64,000 nucleotides of DNA, taken from Diabrotica undecimpunctata (taxonomy: Eukaryota; Arthropoda; Insecta; Coleoptera; Chrysomelidae). This document shows positions 1 to 11,049 of the stretch, piece by piece. Position 1 is the stretch's first letter. Each line of letters begins with the position of its first letter. The stretch is from the NCBI RefSeq assembly GCF_040954645.1, contig NC_092803.1, positions 124,143,961-124,207,960 on the forward strand, read 5' to 3'. Below the pieces are notes generated by a model, which did no database searches, was not told where the DNA came from, and worked only from the letters and a program-made list of their open reading frames with translations. A program made the translations under genes and the position numbers.

Positions 1-258
1 AGTTTATTTACTAAATCTTTTGTTGCAAAACTCGATTGAGATCCATTATCGAGAAAACATCTTGCGTGTACAGGTTGTCCACCTTTAGAGTAAATTGTTA
101 CCAGCGCTGTGGTAGAGTAATCTTTTATTAGTGGTAGAGTAATTTAGTTTATTTACTAAATCTTTTGTTGCAAAACTCGATTGAGATCCATTATCGAGAA
201 GACATCTTGCGTGTACAGGTTGTCCACCTTTAGAGTAAATTGTTACCAGCGCTGTGGC
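1..258. repeat. 144-bp tandem duplication inside BEL/Pao protease region
   Basis: Bases 1-112 and 145-256 are nearly identical and start 144 bases apart; the clearest difference is one A/G change near 55/199. The duplicated block carries the protease segment with the LDNGSQSSF motif on the minus strand. The spacer contains a repeated ggtagagtaa (111-120 and 133-142), which may mark the duplication joint. The leftmost copy runs off the window, so the full unit cannot be defined here. Confidence 0.85.
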
Positions 259-339
259 TAGCAAAACTTCGTTTTTTGGATTGAAAGTGGAGAGAAAAGA
301 GATGCAAGATTTGTGTGTCTGAGAATAGACAATTTTCAT
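1..339 (-). pseudogene. BEL/Pao aspartic protease (start of Pol), broken and partial
   Basis: Minus-strand frame from 339 downward. It contains FNPKNEVLLATALVTI, then HARCLLDNGSQSSF, the DNG-type active-site loop of a retropepsin (DUF1758-like) as found at the gag-pol joint of BEL/Pao retrotransposons. It is one frame off the gag frame at about 300-320. I read this as a small indel, because BEL/Pao elements normally carry one continuous gag-pol frame. The frame then runs into the duplicated copy at 1-112 and leaves the window. RT, RNase H and integrase would lie to the left and are not visible. Confidence 0.7.
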
Positions 340-1807
340 TTATCTGAGTGCTTAAGTGAGTAGAAGTGTTTGGTGATTCATTATATGAATGTGGAGAATT
401 AATTCTTTGAGTAACTTGGGCATTATTACTCCTTTGAGGAGCATGAAAATGACTTTGAGAGATATGTGGTGCACTATGGCGAGTTTGTGAATCACCCTGT
501 ATACTTGCGGACGATTGAGAGGTTTGTGGTGCATTAAAGCGTGATTGTTGCCTATTGGCGTGACTTTGATTACCATTATGTGAGTTTGAAGCACTTTGAT
601 TGCTTCGAGTGGGAGAGAATAAATTATTTTCATGAGTGTGAGAAAAATTATTTTCTTCATGCAGAAGTGTATTGTGCTTTTTATTGCAAATTTTACATGT
701 GTATTTAGAGATGCATTTATCAGTAAAATGCTTAGTGCCAAAACAGTTTTTGCAAAGCTGTGCTTGCTTTACAAAATTAAACCTTTCTCGCGAATTTGTG
801 TCTTTAAATAAGTTACACTGATATATTTTATGACCAGTTTGTTTACAAAATATGCAATTTTCATAGCTAGATTTATTATTATTTATAGTGGAAATATGAG
901 CAGTTTTTTGAGTAACTTTATTATTAAACTTTGACTGAGTTTCAGTGTAATTAAGTTTCTCTAAAACATCACATCTTTTTTCTAGAAATTCAAAAAATTG
1001 TTTGAGTGTTGGAACATTCTTAGAACCTACTTCATATTCAAAAGCCTTGTGAGAAGCAAAATCTATTTTTTCTAAAAATATTTCTATTAAAAGAAGGTCC
1101 CAATGTTCAATTGGAACTTCGAGATTACTAAGAGCTTGAAGCGTTTGCTTCGTGTGTACAAGAAAATCTCTTAGTACCTGAGGAGTGCATTTAACTAGAG
1201 ATTGAGACTTTAACAGCTTTTTTATAAGAGTACTAATCACTCGTGATTTGTCATCATATCTTTCTTTTAGGGTTTTTATAGCGATAGCAAAATTTGCATC
1301 TACTACTTCGATACTGCTAATTAAGTTTAAAGGTTCTCCTTTGAGGAAGGATTTTAAATATATAAATTTTTGTACATTATTTAAACTTGAATTGTTTGTG
1401 ATCAGAGTTTCAAATAGTTGAAAGAATTCATTGAATTCTGAGAAATTTCCGGTAAACGTTTTCATGCTAATTTCAGGCAGCCTCGCACTGGAAACAGCAT
1501 TATTATTTGAGCTAGGTACTTTATTTTCTGTTAAATTTAATTCTATTATTTTTCTTTGCAAACCTTTGAGTGCGTTGAAGTATTTTTCTTCAACATTTGC
1601 TCGATCAGCTGATTGTTGGTCGCTGTCATCAGTCTGTTCGATTTCTAATTGAATTTGTTCATATTGTGTGAAAAAATTAAAAAGTTTTTCTTTCCTATTT
1701 TCAAAATCAAATATTTCGTTTTCTGTGTCTTTATTGGCTATAAACCATTCTGAGATACGTGTAATTGATGCTTTAAGTGATTTGCGCTTTTTCTTTAAAG
1801 CTTCCAT
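230..1807 (-). CDS. BEL/Pao retrotransposon Gag polyprotein
   Basis: A 525-codon open frame starting with ATG at 1807. The N-terminal 90 residues are charged and helical. Residues about 110-290 resemble the DUF1759 gag domain of BEL/Pao elements (motifs such as LPEISMKTFTGNFSEFNEFF and SLVKCTPQVLRDF). A CX2CX4HX4C zinc knuckle (CIFCKQTGHKIYQC) and a second Cys/His cluster (CKNCFGTKHFTDKC) follow at about 315-370, then a Gln/Ser/His/Asn-rich linker that normally leads into the protease. Gag would package element RNA into cytoplasmic particles. The frame is unbroken for more than 1.5 kb, so this is one of the younger copies in the window. The last residues are out of frame relative to the protease. 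Confidence 0.85.
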   Translation of the reverse strand: MEALKKKRKSLKASITRISEWFIANKDTENEIFDFENRKEKLFNFFTQYEQIQLEIEQTDDSDQQSADRANVEEKYFNALKGLQRKIIELNLTENKVPSSNNNAVSSARLPEISMKTFTGNFSEFNEFFQLFETLITNNSSLNNVQKFIYLKSFLKGEPLNLISSIEVVDANFAIAIKTLKERYDDKSRVISTLIKKLLKSQSLVKCTPQVLRDFLVHTKQTLQALSNLEVPIEHWDLLLIEIFLEKIDFASHKAFEYEVGSKNVPTLKQFFEFLEKRCDVLEKLNYTETQSKFNNKVTQKTAHISTINNNKSSYENCIFCKQTGHKIYQCNLFKDTNSRERFNFVKQAQLCKNCFGTKHFTDKCISKYTCKICNKKHNTLLHEENNFSHTHENNLFSPTRSNQSASNSHNGNQSHANRQQSRFNAPQTSQSSASIQGDSQTRHSAPHISQSHFHAPQRSNNAQVTQRINSPHSYNESPNTSTHLSTQINENCLFSDTQILHLFSLHFQSKKRSFASHSAGNNLL

Positions 1808-2166
1808 TTTTTATTTAAAGTGAATTTATTTGCAAATATATGCTGAGCGAGAAATAAGAGTGAATGATTTTGTTTAGTGTAAATGTCTTTTTCAACTAAG
1901 ACGCGATTTTAATTTTAATAGAGTATTTTTACTAGAGTGATAAATAAATATTTTTCTTGAGAGCGGGCTGTGAGACAATCTGTATAATAAATAATTGTCA
2001 GCTATCTTTAGCGATATTGAGAAGAAAGATCTGTTGTCAAATCAAAGCCATTAGTTAATATAAATATTAATAAACAAATAAAAGTCGAGACAAATATCTA
2101 CCAAATATAAATGTGTGCATGCAGTGACTATAGAAATATATAGAAAGAGTTTTAACCTCACCAAAT
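1808..2166 (-). other. BEL/Pao leader with candidate primer-binding site
   Basis: Untranslated stretch upstream (in element orientation) of gag. At about 2150-2168 the minus strand reads ...AAACA followed by TTTGGTGAGGTT. An LTR ending in CA followed by TTTGGTGA fits the start of many BEL/Pao primer-binding sites, but the match after TTTGGTGA is poor. If right, the 5' LTR lies to the right of about 2166. No second LTR is in the window to prove this. Confidence 0.3.
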
Positions 2167-2960
2167 GTTTTTCAAGTATCCAATTTAATTACCGCTGTCG
2201 CTTACCAGCACATAACGCACTTTTCACAAAACACACGTGTCTAATCTTGAACGAAGGTCAACTTGTGCAATCTTTCTTCTAGGGAAGAGAAACCATTATT
2301 CTTTCTTCCTGTTGCTCTCCGGCGTGTGTAATCCTTTTCTTTCTTCAGTCCTGTTTCATCAAATAATCTGTGCTCGATAGGACCACGAATGAGTGGGAGC
2401 CTTGTAACTGGCTCCCTATATGAGAGGGTTGGAAATCTTTTGATTCCAAGCCTTACTTCAAAGGACTTGTGAGTGGATGTATCTCCATAGGTTTGGTTCT
2501 TCAGTGACCGTTGAAGGATAAGGATTGTTAATGTGAGCAAATATAACTCCAGAGAAATAAAATCACCTTTAGTTTATCGACTTATAATTAACTATTTTTA
2601 GAGTAAAAAAGCCTCAATATGGACGTAGCTGACAGATACAATATCAAATAATTCTTTCTTTATCACACGTAAAAGAGAAAACCGTATTTATGAGAAAAAT
2701 GCCCGATTTCGGCGTGGAGAAATATTTTATACGTGAATTGAGAGTGTTTTAAAATGCACGTGCCTCAAGGGCGATGCGTGAGAACGAACTAATAAAATAA
2801 TACTTGGTGCGTAAAAGTGTAGATTATCCCTCTTGTATTTAGGTGTGAAAACTATTTAAGAGGCTGTGGTGTCAATCAGTCGGGTATCCCGAGCAACTTG
2901 ATATTAGTGAATATTTTACTTATTCTACACTAAGAAAAGTGTAAAGAACTATATTTTTAT
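2167..2960 (-). other. possible BEL/Pao 5' LTR region, ends not defined
   Basis: This is where the 5' LTR of the minus-strand BEL/Pao element should lie. It has a 99-codon open frame at 2241-2540 on the minus strand that I do not recognise and take as chance. Without the 3' LTR I cannot set the outer boundary. Confidence 0.25.
2853..2881 (+). promoter_or_regulatory. TATA plus arthropod initiator-like pair
   Basis: TATTTAAG at 2853-2860 is followed 25 bases later by TCAGTC (2876-2881), the arthropod initiator consensus TCAGT with its A at 2878. The spacing is slightly short for a TATA/Inr pair and there is no clear DPE. It points to the plus strand, opposite to the BEL gag, so it could be part of an unrelated LTR or chance. 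Confidence 0.25.
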
Positions 2961-2969
2961 TTTATATTT

Positions 2970-4200
2970 TAAAATTATATGTTCATTTCTGGAACAATAA
3001 TCTTAAAATAATGTAAAAAATAATGTAAAAAACCTACAAAGTGCCAATGGCTGATAGTGGCCATTCACTATTTAGTTTACTCTAATAGTCTAAATGAGAT
3101 TTTAAATCACGTGAGAATAGCTTAGGAGCACAAAGCGGAGTGAGTGTCCTTAACCTTGCAGAGTGTATCTTTCACTAGTGGCATACGCTATTTGTCATTA
3201 TACCTGTGTATTGGTTATATATTGATAAAACAAATTATACTACATAGTCATAATAATATACTTATTAATAAAGTTGAGATTTTATGCAATTTTATCTAAA
3301 TTGCATATTTTGTATAAAATCAAGCTTTAGTGCAAATGTTTCGTTTTTGTATATAAAACCAATATTATTTACTTTTGAACGTAAAATGACATAATGTCAT
3401 ATAATCATTCTTTTTAAAAATGTAGGTATTTACTTAGAGATAATATTGGAAATTCTTATGTATTTAAACATATTATATGAAGAATTATTGTTTATTATCA
3501 TAATAGTATAAGTTAACTAACTGTTATCATAGTATAAGTTATCTTATTATTCCTACCTGTAACAGTCAGATTACTGGGTAAAGAGTTTAATAGACCCGTT
3601 CTCTCATTATTCTGTTATTTATTGTTTAACAGCAACGGCTTTTCCAATTAATATAATTTTGGTATATATTTGTGTTTCGAATGTGCAAAAGGTGAACTTC
3701 AAGAATTTAAAATAACTAAAGTGAGTAGTAGTCTTGTGTCTATGTGGCTAAGAAGACATCCTGAACTAATTTTGGAAGCAGAAGAAGTAGTCTGCAAGGC
3801 TTATGGTTAGCGCAAGATGGGACAAGACGAGATTTCAGAAAATCTTGATATTTACGATACAAAAATAAACACAACGGTCGATCAAACAGATAAAAAACAC
3901 GAAAACGTACATGAGGAATAAGAAGCTTAAAAAAACCTTAAAATAGAAGCGGCAGAAGAAGTAATGCATAAAGTAAAGACAAAGTAGAAACATAACAGGT
4001 GATTAGTATAATGACAAACAATTAAAGAGCTCAAAGCTAACAGGATGTGAGTCCATTATTCATCATTATGAAGATAATACTAATTTTTTGTACTTATATC
4101 AGGTTAAATCTTGTATGGTATCTAACTAAGCAAAAAAGATTAAGGTGTACATGCCATTTAGCTTTGAAAAATACGTCTTCTAGGCAGAAAGAATAAAGGT
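2970..4200. other. AT-rich stretch without a recognised gene
   Basis: Mostly AT-rich DNA. A plus-strand frame at 3744-3990 reads as protein-like (WLRRHPELILEAEEVV...) but carries four in-frame stops. It faintly recalls the DNA-binding part of pogo/CENP-B-like transposases, too weakly to name. Confidence 0.4.
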
Positions 4201-4204
4201 GCTA

Positions 4205-4330
4205 CATCATCATCATCATCAACACTGGCTCGACAATCTTTTTTAGGTCTTGGCCTGTTCCAGGATTCTTCTGCATTCTGATCTGTTTTGTGCTTTTTTT
4301 CTCCAGTTTTTTATTTTTAAGATTGTTATA
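4205..4330 (-). mobile_element. LINE 3' end fragment with (GAT)n tail
   Basis: On the minus strand this encodes a frameshifted version of the C-terminal end seen in the LINE at 14,470-16,165 (there ending in QAKTHKGL). Here the residues read as NRPRPKKD-type codons and the element ends in a (GAT)n run at 4206-4220. LINEs of the RTE type end in such short simple repeats. It is severely 5'-truncated. Confidence 0.5.
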
Positions 4331-4539
4331 TCATTTTGTATTTGTTCTAGTGGTGCTACGTATGCCGGCTAAAAGGATGATAGTCCACCTAGTTCAGATT
4401 GCTGACCACAGAGGTCTCTGCTATTAGTGCTGTTTGTTGCCCAGACGTTTTGTAAACATACATAATTGTGTTTATTTACAGCTTTCTATTATTCTGGTGT
4501 GGATTGGTGTTATTTTATTATTGAAATACTGTGCTGTTT

Positions 4540-6190
4540 AAAATGTCTGACAACGAATATTCTGCAATATTATAAAACTATTCAGACAAGATTTTCGTCG
4601 CATGCAAGATGTAATAAAAAACTTAAGATTATCTAGCCCTGAGTTAGGACCAGACTGTAAGTGTTTAAGACTTAAGTGCTTTAAAAACACAAGTTTAAAT
4701 AAAAGATAAGATAATATTTCTAAGTTCAACCTGCTTTCATCACATTACAATCATCATCAAACAATCAATGTGTCTTTGTGGACTGAGAGTATGCTGCCCT
4801 AGCATACGCCATAGGTCAAAAGAAGATGCACCCGAAGTTACAGCACATTTTCACACATTTTCGTATACTTACAAGGCAAGGGTAGTACGAAATGAGCAGA
4901 TAGTAGAAATACCTGTATATTAAAAAGCTTTTCTGTCCCTCCACGGCAGCACGGCCAAAAAAATACAAAAAACAGAATTTACAAAAGAGCCTAAAGACAA
5001 CACCATTGGACATGCGAAGAAAGCATTGTTCAAAGCCTAATAAGATTTCAGATGATAATATTGCCTCTGTAATTGATCACGATAAATCCTTTAAAACTAG
5101 AAACTAGTGGTTAGCAAAATTTAAAATACAATACTTACCTAAAGATGTGATAGAATTTAATAAAATATTTTCTTTATACAAAATAGCTTATCCAAACAAT
5201 AAAGTATCTCTGGAAAAATACAGGCAAATATTTAATTGTAATTTTAACTTGTATTTCGGATATCCTAGATTTGACACCTGCAGCACCTCTGATGAACTTA
5301 CAATAAATATTGATGCAATACAAACTAAGTTAAACCTACCTGCTATAGCCGATCATCATAATTATTTGCAAAACTGTGAACTAAAAACTGTTTTGCAAAA
5401 CAAAAGAACATTTAAGAAAAGCTGCTTCTTTTTACAAAATTAAGAAAAGTGTTAGGCTTGAAGCACAAAAAGACAAAACGAAAGAAGCGATTGCAATGGA
5501 TTTCGAAAAGAATCTGCCTGTCCTAAACATTAGTATTAACGAACGATGTTTATTATCGTAGACAACTGTCATTTTACATGTTCAACATACATAAACATTC
5601 AGACTAAGAATCTTTTTTTATAGCTATGCAGAAATCTATGGCAAGAAAGGAGAAGATGAGGTTTGTTTTTTGCTTTGGGATTTTATTTTTAATCACCTTG
5701 ACTTGCTAGTAACAGAGCTAAAAATTTTCTGTGATTCCTGCGCAGGTCAGGACAAAAATTACGCCGTTTTCCGTATGCTTCACTACATTGTACATTATAC
5801 TAAGAGACTTGATAACAATAATTTTTTCCAATAACAGGCCACTCGTACCTCGAGTGTGACAGGAACATTGGTTTAATCAATCAAAAATCTGTGGTTGAAT
5901 TCCTTTTGAGTGGAATGAAATTATTAAAAACTCCAGATCCAAACCAATTTCATTTAAAATTATTTCTGCGCGAACCAGGAAATATTTAAGCCATGGACTA
6001 AGTTTCTTTCTCCCTTGTATACAAAAAGTTGTCCTTTCAAAATATGACCTGTACGGCAACTAAGCATCATTTCTCATCCCCCTTTGAATGATGTTATATC
6101 GTCAGACTGTTAATGACCTAAATAAGAAAGTATTGTTACTAAGCCTAAGAAGAAACAAATTGCACTACCAGAAGACTATTTTCACTTGCC
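4540..6190 (+). pseudogene. decayed transposase-like gene with DSCxGQxKN motif
   Basis: Conserved pieces lie in order on the plus strand across several frames: GPDCKCLRLKCFKNTS (about 4650-4700); a Tyr/Phe-rich block FNLYFGYPRFDTCSTSDE (5147-5443 frame); MDFEKNLPVLNISIN (about 5495); KKGEDEVCFLLWDF (about 5650); IFCDSCAGQDKNYAVF (about 5725); and GHSYLECDRNIGLI (about 5840). I recognise this order from a multi-copy insect gene family whose central DNCGGQNKN and GHxYLxCDRxFG motifs suggest a DDE-type nuclease of mobile-element origin. I cannot give it a formal superfamily name. At least five frameshifts or stops make it non-functional. Confidence 0.65.
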
Positions 6191-6199
6191 AGAGCTAGC

Positions 6200-6600
6200 A
6201 CATTGTGCATTGCCACGTGCTTAAAGATTTTCATTGTACCCATTACTAACTAACAATCTTCTACTGTATTTGTAGATTTGTGTAATCAACGGCAGCAGAT
6301 CTGTATGATATTACTTTTGAAAATATAGACTACCTTATCTGTATTTTTAGTTTCATTTTAAGACACGTTAATGGACCCTCATCCATTTAGCCTGGGATTT
6401 CATGACATCAATAGAAAAAATAAATTTATATTTATAGTAATTTGTAAATTGATAACCCAAAAACATAACCTACACGTTCCATGCAGTTACATAACCTACA
6501 TGAATTAGTAATCAAAATAAAATGCCCTTTCTGTCAATTATCTTTATATCTAGTTTTGAAATTTAAAAACCAAATTTCTCAAAACTTTTTTTTTGGGTCC
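6200..6600. other. no gene seen
   Basis: AT-rich spacer between the transposase relic and the next LINE. Nothing recognisable on either strand. Confidence 0.5.
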
Positions 6601-6639
6601 CCATCCTTTTAGCCCTGAGCTCTTCAATTTATATATTGG

Positions 6640-7463
6640 TATCTCTCTCTTAATTGAATCGTGTATTGTCCGTTTCCAAAGATCTGTGTCTCCGGTCATT
6701 TCTTTTAACTTATGCTTAGGTCTTTTGCCTGTAATTTAATCGCTCCATCTTGTGTTGTCCTCGTGATTTTCGGCCTTTTACCTTTCCTTGAATATAATGT
6801 TTTTCCATGTTTTCTATGTCTGCTCTCATTACATGTCCAAAGTATTTTTATTGTTGAAGAGAACATTGCTGGATAGGCGTTTGCTAACTTTTAGCTAATT
6901 TAAAAATAAAACATTTGTTCTGTGGTTGATCCACAGAATTAGTACCATTCTTCTTCAACAGAACATTTTAGTATCGTCTATATTTTTTTTTCGGTTGTCG
7001 TAGGGTGCAAGATTCACATCCGTATGTCAGTATTGGGAAGCAGAATATTAAGCAGTTGATCAACCTCATTTTTAGAGTTCGTGAATTTGAGAGTACTTCT
7101 ATATTTTGGCCATCTTTCCTACGGCAACTTTTGCTAGATCACATCTACTAGTGACCCTGTGTTTGTGATTAATGATCTCAGTTATAAATATGAGCTCACA
7201 ACCTCAAACCGGTCAATCGTGGTTATGTGTGGATGATTGTTATATGTAGTCTGTCTACTATCATGATCTTTGTCTTTGATATGTTTAATTGCAGACCAAA
7301 TATTTGATTTATGTTTTTAACCAGTCTTATAAGATCAATTAACTCTTCTTGACTATTTGCAAGAAGAACTCTGTCGTCTGCCAAACGTAGGTTGTTTATA
7401 TTTCGGACATTTATTTAGATGGCCTTTTCCCATACTTCAAGCGCCCTTCTCATAATAATATTC

Positions 7464-7524
<61 letters not shown>

Positions 7525-8110
7525 TGGATGGAATTTATTTGAGATTATGTCAAGCACTTTAATAACTGTTTCAGTAGTGTGTTCATTTAATTTAGTTATT
7601 AGCGAAATTAAGTGCTGTGGTACGCCTACTGCGTTTGGTATCTGCCATCAGTGTTGATCCTGTCGAACGCTTTGCGATAATTTATAAAACAAACGTATAG
7701 TGGGATATTGAATTCCCTAGATGTTTCTATTATTTGTCCTATGTTCAGAAGATGTTCTCGAGTACCTCTACCTTTAGTAAATCCAGTTTGCTCTTGAGAT
7801 ATTTCTCTTTGTAGGAAAGTTTTTAGTTTCTCAATGATTATGTGTAGCATTATTTTCATTATTTTGTTTGGCATGTGAGATGAGAGAGATGGTTCTATAG
7901 TTGTCGCAGTTATTAAAGCTACCTTTTTATGTATTGTAGTTCTTGTAGAATTTGGTTAGTCGTCAGGCCATTGCTTGGAATGCCATATTTTGTTACAGAG
8001 CAAGTGAAGAAATTTTATTCCGGTTTTTTTCTGTAGTTTTGAGCATTTCTGCTGTTATCACATCTGGTCCTGGTGCTTTGGCATACTTGAGGTTAATGAT
8101 CGCTAGTCTT
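6640..8110 (-). pseudogene. LINE reverse transcriptase, decayed and 5'-truncated
   Basis: Minus strand, read from 8110 down: KHQDQM and NKIWHSKQWPDD (RT region 0-1), HKKVALITATT, then the open piece 7874-7626 with EQTGFTKGRGTREHLLN and CFINYRKAFDRI (catalytic block A, normally FIDYxKAFD). LRLADDRVLLANSQEELIDL at about 7380 stands where the YADD box should be, degraded. The end reads FGHV-type and GKVKGRKSRGQ residues (about 6860-6760), as in RTE-like LINE C-termini. No endonuclease is seen. The same subfamily is present at 31,745-33,100 (SREFN... motif shared). Confidence 0.75.
7468..7521. repeat. (TA)n microsatellite inside LINE
   Basis: About 27 TA units without interruption, lying within the dead RT frame of the 6,640-8,110 LINE. 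Confidence 0.95.
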
Positions 8111-8169
8111 GTTTTCTTCTCGAGTATGTTAATTTCTTTTTAGATTTATTCACGAGTTTGATGATGCTG

Positions 8170-8820
8170 AAGTTCCTGGCATTCATCATCTTCAATCATC
8201 TATAATATTAAATTATATAAGTCACACAGAAAATGCAATTAAAAAGTAGTATGACCAAGAGCATATATTAGATAGACAGAAAATTCTACCTACTATAGAT
8301 AATACACACAGTGTCAGTGCTTCTAGTAGCAGCTGTGACATAGACAGCGAATAGTAAGTAAAGCATCTTATGACCCTTTCAACGATAAAATTAAGCTTTA
8401 TTTTTTATAGGTTTAAACTGATGAAGAAACAAGCTTTTAAAAAAAGGGCTTGGCACTTAAGGAGTGCCGACAGAAGTAAATCTTATAGAGTGTTAATCAT
8501 ATATGTAGGTAAATGAAATTTCATGTTTGCTTATTACTGAATTGCTAATATTTTTTATAATAACACGACACATTTAATTTATTAAAAATTTAAAAATCTT
8601 AATTGTGTTTATTGATTTTAGTAAAATTGTTAAATGTAATATAGAATCTATTCATCATATACCTTTTTATTATTATCTTGTATTTATGCTTAATTATTTA
8701 ATTTTGATTATCAATATGCTAAAAATTATCAAGAATAACAGGGGGGTATAATAATTAATTTTCATTAAAAACTTTTCATTTGTAAATACTTCTATAAACG
8801 ACATTAAAATTTGGAGTAAA
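8170..8820. other. no gene recognised
   Basis: A short plus-strand frame at about 8258-8353 ends with a serine run (SASSSSCDIDSE, stop at 8351-8353). It has no recognisable homologue and no intact start. Confidence 0.4.
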
Positions 8821-8821
8821 A

Positions 8822-9490
8822 AAACCTTCGTTTATTTTAATTAGTTTTATATAATTCTTTATAATTTTATTTAATTTTACCTAATTAACCTAAATTTTAT
8901 ATAATTGTATTTAATCTTATTTAATTTTTATACTTTTTTTATAATGTTTTTTAATTTTATTAAATTTTACTTTATTTTACACAGCTTTTTTTTTTAAATT
9001 TTATTTAATTTTAAACCTTCGTTTATGTTAATTAGTTTTATTAAGTTTTTTATAATTTTATTTATGTTTACCTAATTAACCTAAATTTTACATAATTTTA
9101 TTTAATCTTATTTAATTTTTATACTTTTTTTATATTGCTATTTAATTTGATTTAATTTTACTTAATTTTATTTATTCTGTTTAATTTAACTTAATTGTAT
9201 TTAGTTTTTATAAATTTTATTATGTTTTGTTTAATTTTATTTAATTTTATTTATTTTTACTTAATTTTTATATTTTTTTATAATTTTACTTAATCCTACT
9301 TAATTTTACTTACTTAGTTTTATGTAATACTGTTTAATTTTATTTTAATTTTATTACAGTTTACTTTATTTTAATTTATTTTACTTAATTATGCGTAATT
9401 TTATTTAATTTTTATTTATATTTTTTTTTATTTTTCATTAGTTTTTACATTTTTTATAATTTTATATAATTTTTTATAATTTTATTTAAA
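8822..9490. repeat. degenerate TTTAATTTTA minisatellite with a 191-bp internal duplication
   Basis: Some 670 bases made almost only of variants of TTTTATTTAATTTTAC. Two blocks, both beginning aaaccttcgttta (8823 and 9013), are aligned over about 150 bases with an offset of about 191, so the block was tandemly duplicated after the short units had diverged. Composition is roughly 90% A+T with a strong T bias on the plus strand. Confidence 0.85.
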
Positions 9491-10920
9491 GCCAACGAAA
9501 AAAAAATGATTAAAGTTTGAAACTATAGTTGTAACAAAATATTTCAAAGAAAATTAATAATGAAAAAATTATTTAATATGAGATTATTACTTAAATTTTG
9601 TTTTCTATTTCAAATTTTTTTATTTATTTACATTCAATATTAATTTGTTTTGTTGTATAATCCACTCCTGCAATAATTATGTGATATATTTGATTTAAAA
9701 TGAATTCAGGAGTTTTTTGTAATTTGGCAACAATGTCAACTTAGATCTCTGACGTAGATACTGACGTGCATCGGGATTTATACTGTCTAGCTGTTGTCTA
9801 CTTTTTTGAAAATCCTTATCCGAGGCATTGTTAAGAAATTTTGCGATTGTGATTTTTAAAGTGTTGAGCTTCAGGCCCACTGACTTAAACCCCCCCCCCT
9901 ACGAGAATGACCAGGTAATATTAAATCAAAGATTTCCCCTCTATCTTTTTAAAATTCAACGCCACACTGCAGTATATGGTAAAATAATATGATGAACGTT
10001 GTTATAATTTTTAATGAAAATAAATTATAATACGAACACAGAGATAAATATTGGATGAAATATACCACAATATTTACTAAGACAAATAAATTGAACAGGA
10101 TTATTTAACGATATATTTTTAGCACCCATCTGCGGCTTGTTTTTCTACCAACAACTGATCCATCACCATTTTATTTCTAATAATAAATCCCAGCTAGATG
10201 CCATTTACCTTCAAGTATATTTTTTCGCCAGAATTGCATTAATTTTAAATAATCCGAAAGAAAAACTGGCCTAAAAAGAAAGCAAATTGCTTAATTAAGT
10301 ACGGCCTCAATTTAGGCATTAACGTTACTTCTATTTTCTTGTAAAAATTAAGTGACTACGCTTAAGCCCGAGAAATGGGATTATTCTTAAATTCATTATG
10401 ATAATGTCAAATTTACTGAGATTAATAAAAAGCTTGCTACCGAAATACCAGCAGAAATAAAATACACAAAATAAAGCAGTTTAAAAGTTAGGAGTTATTG
10501 TTAAACTTTTTAATATTTTGAAATATTAAAAACAGTTCTAACTTTATTATTTGTTTGGAAAATGATAAAAGTGATATCAGTATTCAAAAAGACAAAACAA
10601 GATATTTAATAATTTTGGAGAAATAAACTAACTTGAGTGGGAGTTGTAAACACGAAGTGTCTCGGCTCTTGATATTTTGCTTATTACCAATGAAACTCCT
10701 AGTTTTTAATTATAGTTAAAGTGATTAAAGTATTGTTGAATGCAATTTTAGATTCCCCATGTCTCTAATAACATCTTTATCAACGTTTGTTTTGCCTTGC
10801 AATTCTTAGAAGGCACAGATTAAAGCAAAAATCTGAATTTGGTTTCGAAAAATTATTTTTCGGATTTATTATCAGATGCCGCTATTTGCGTCCATACATA
10901 GACATATTAGAGTTGCTTCT
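9491..10920. other. AT-rich stretch without a recognised gene
   Basis: A 61-codon minus-strand frame (9695-9880) has no recognisable domain. A C10 run sits at about 9890-9900. Nothing else supportable. Confidence 0.5.
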
Positions 10921-10923
10921 CAA

Positions 10924-11047
10924 GACAGGAAAAATTTATTTTCACGTTCAGAGCGTCTGTGAATATCCGTTCTGATGATCCCTTTTAGGGTGAAATACGT
11001 ATAAGCGGATATACAGACGCACTATACGTGAAATCAAATCTTCACTG
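10924..11047. repeat. imperfect palindrome, about 50-bp arms
   Basis: Arm 10924-10975 (core cacgttcagagcgtctgt) pairs with 10997-11047 (core acagacgcactatacgtg) around a loop of about 21 bases, with gacag...ttttcacg matching outward to 11047. It resembles the remnant of a foldback or MITE terminus; no target duplication was found. Confidence 0.65.
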
Positions 11048-11049
11048 TC

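Noticed and set aside
2241..2540. 99-codon minus-strand frame
   Set aside because: Lies in the presumed BEL LTR/leader, no recognisable domain, likely chance.
7952..8143. 63-codon plus-strand frame
   Set aside because: Shadow of the minus-strand LINE RT.
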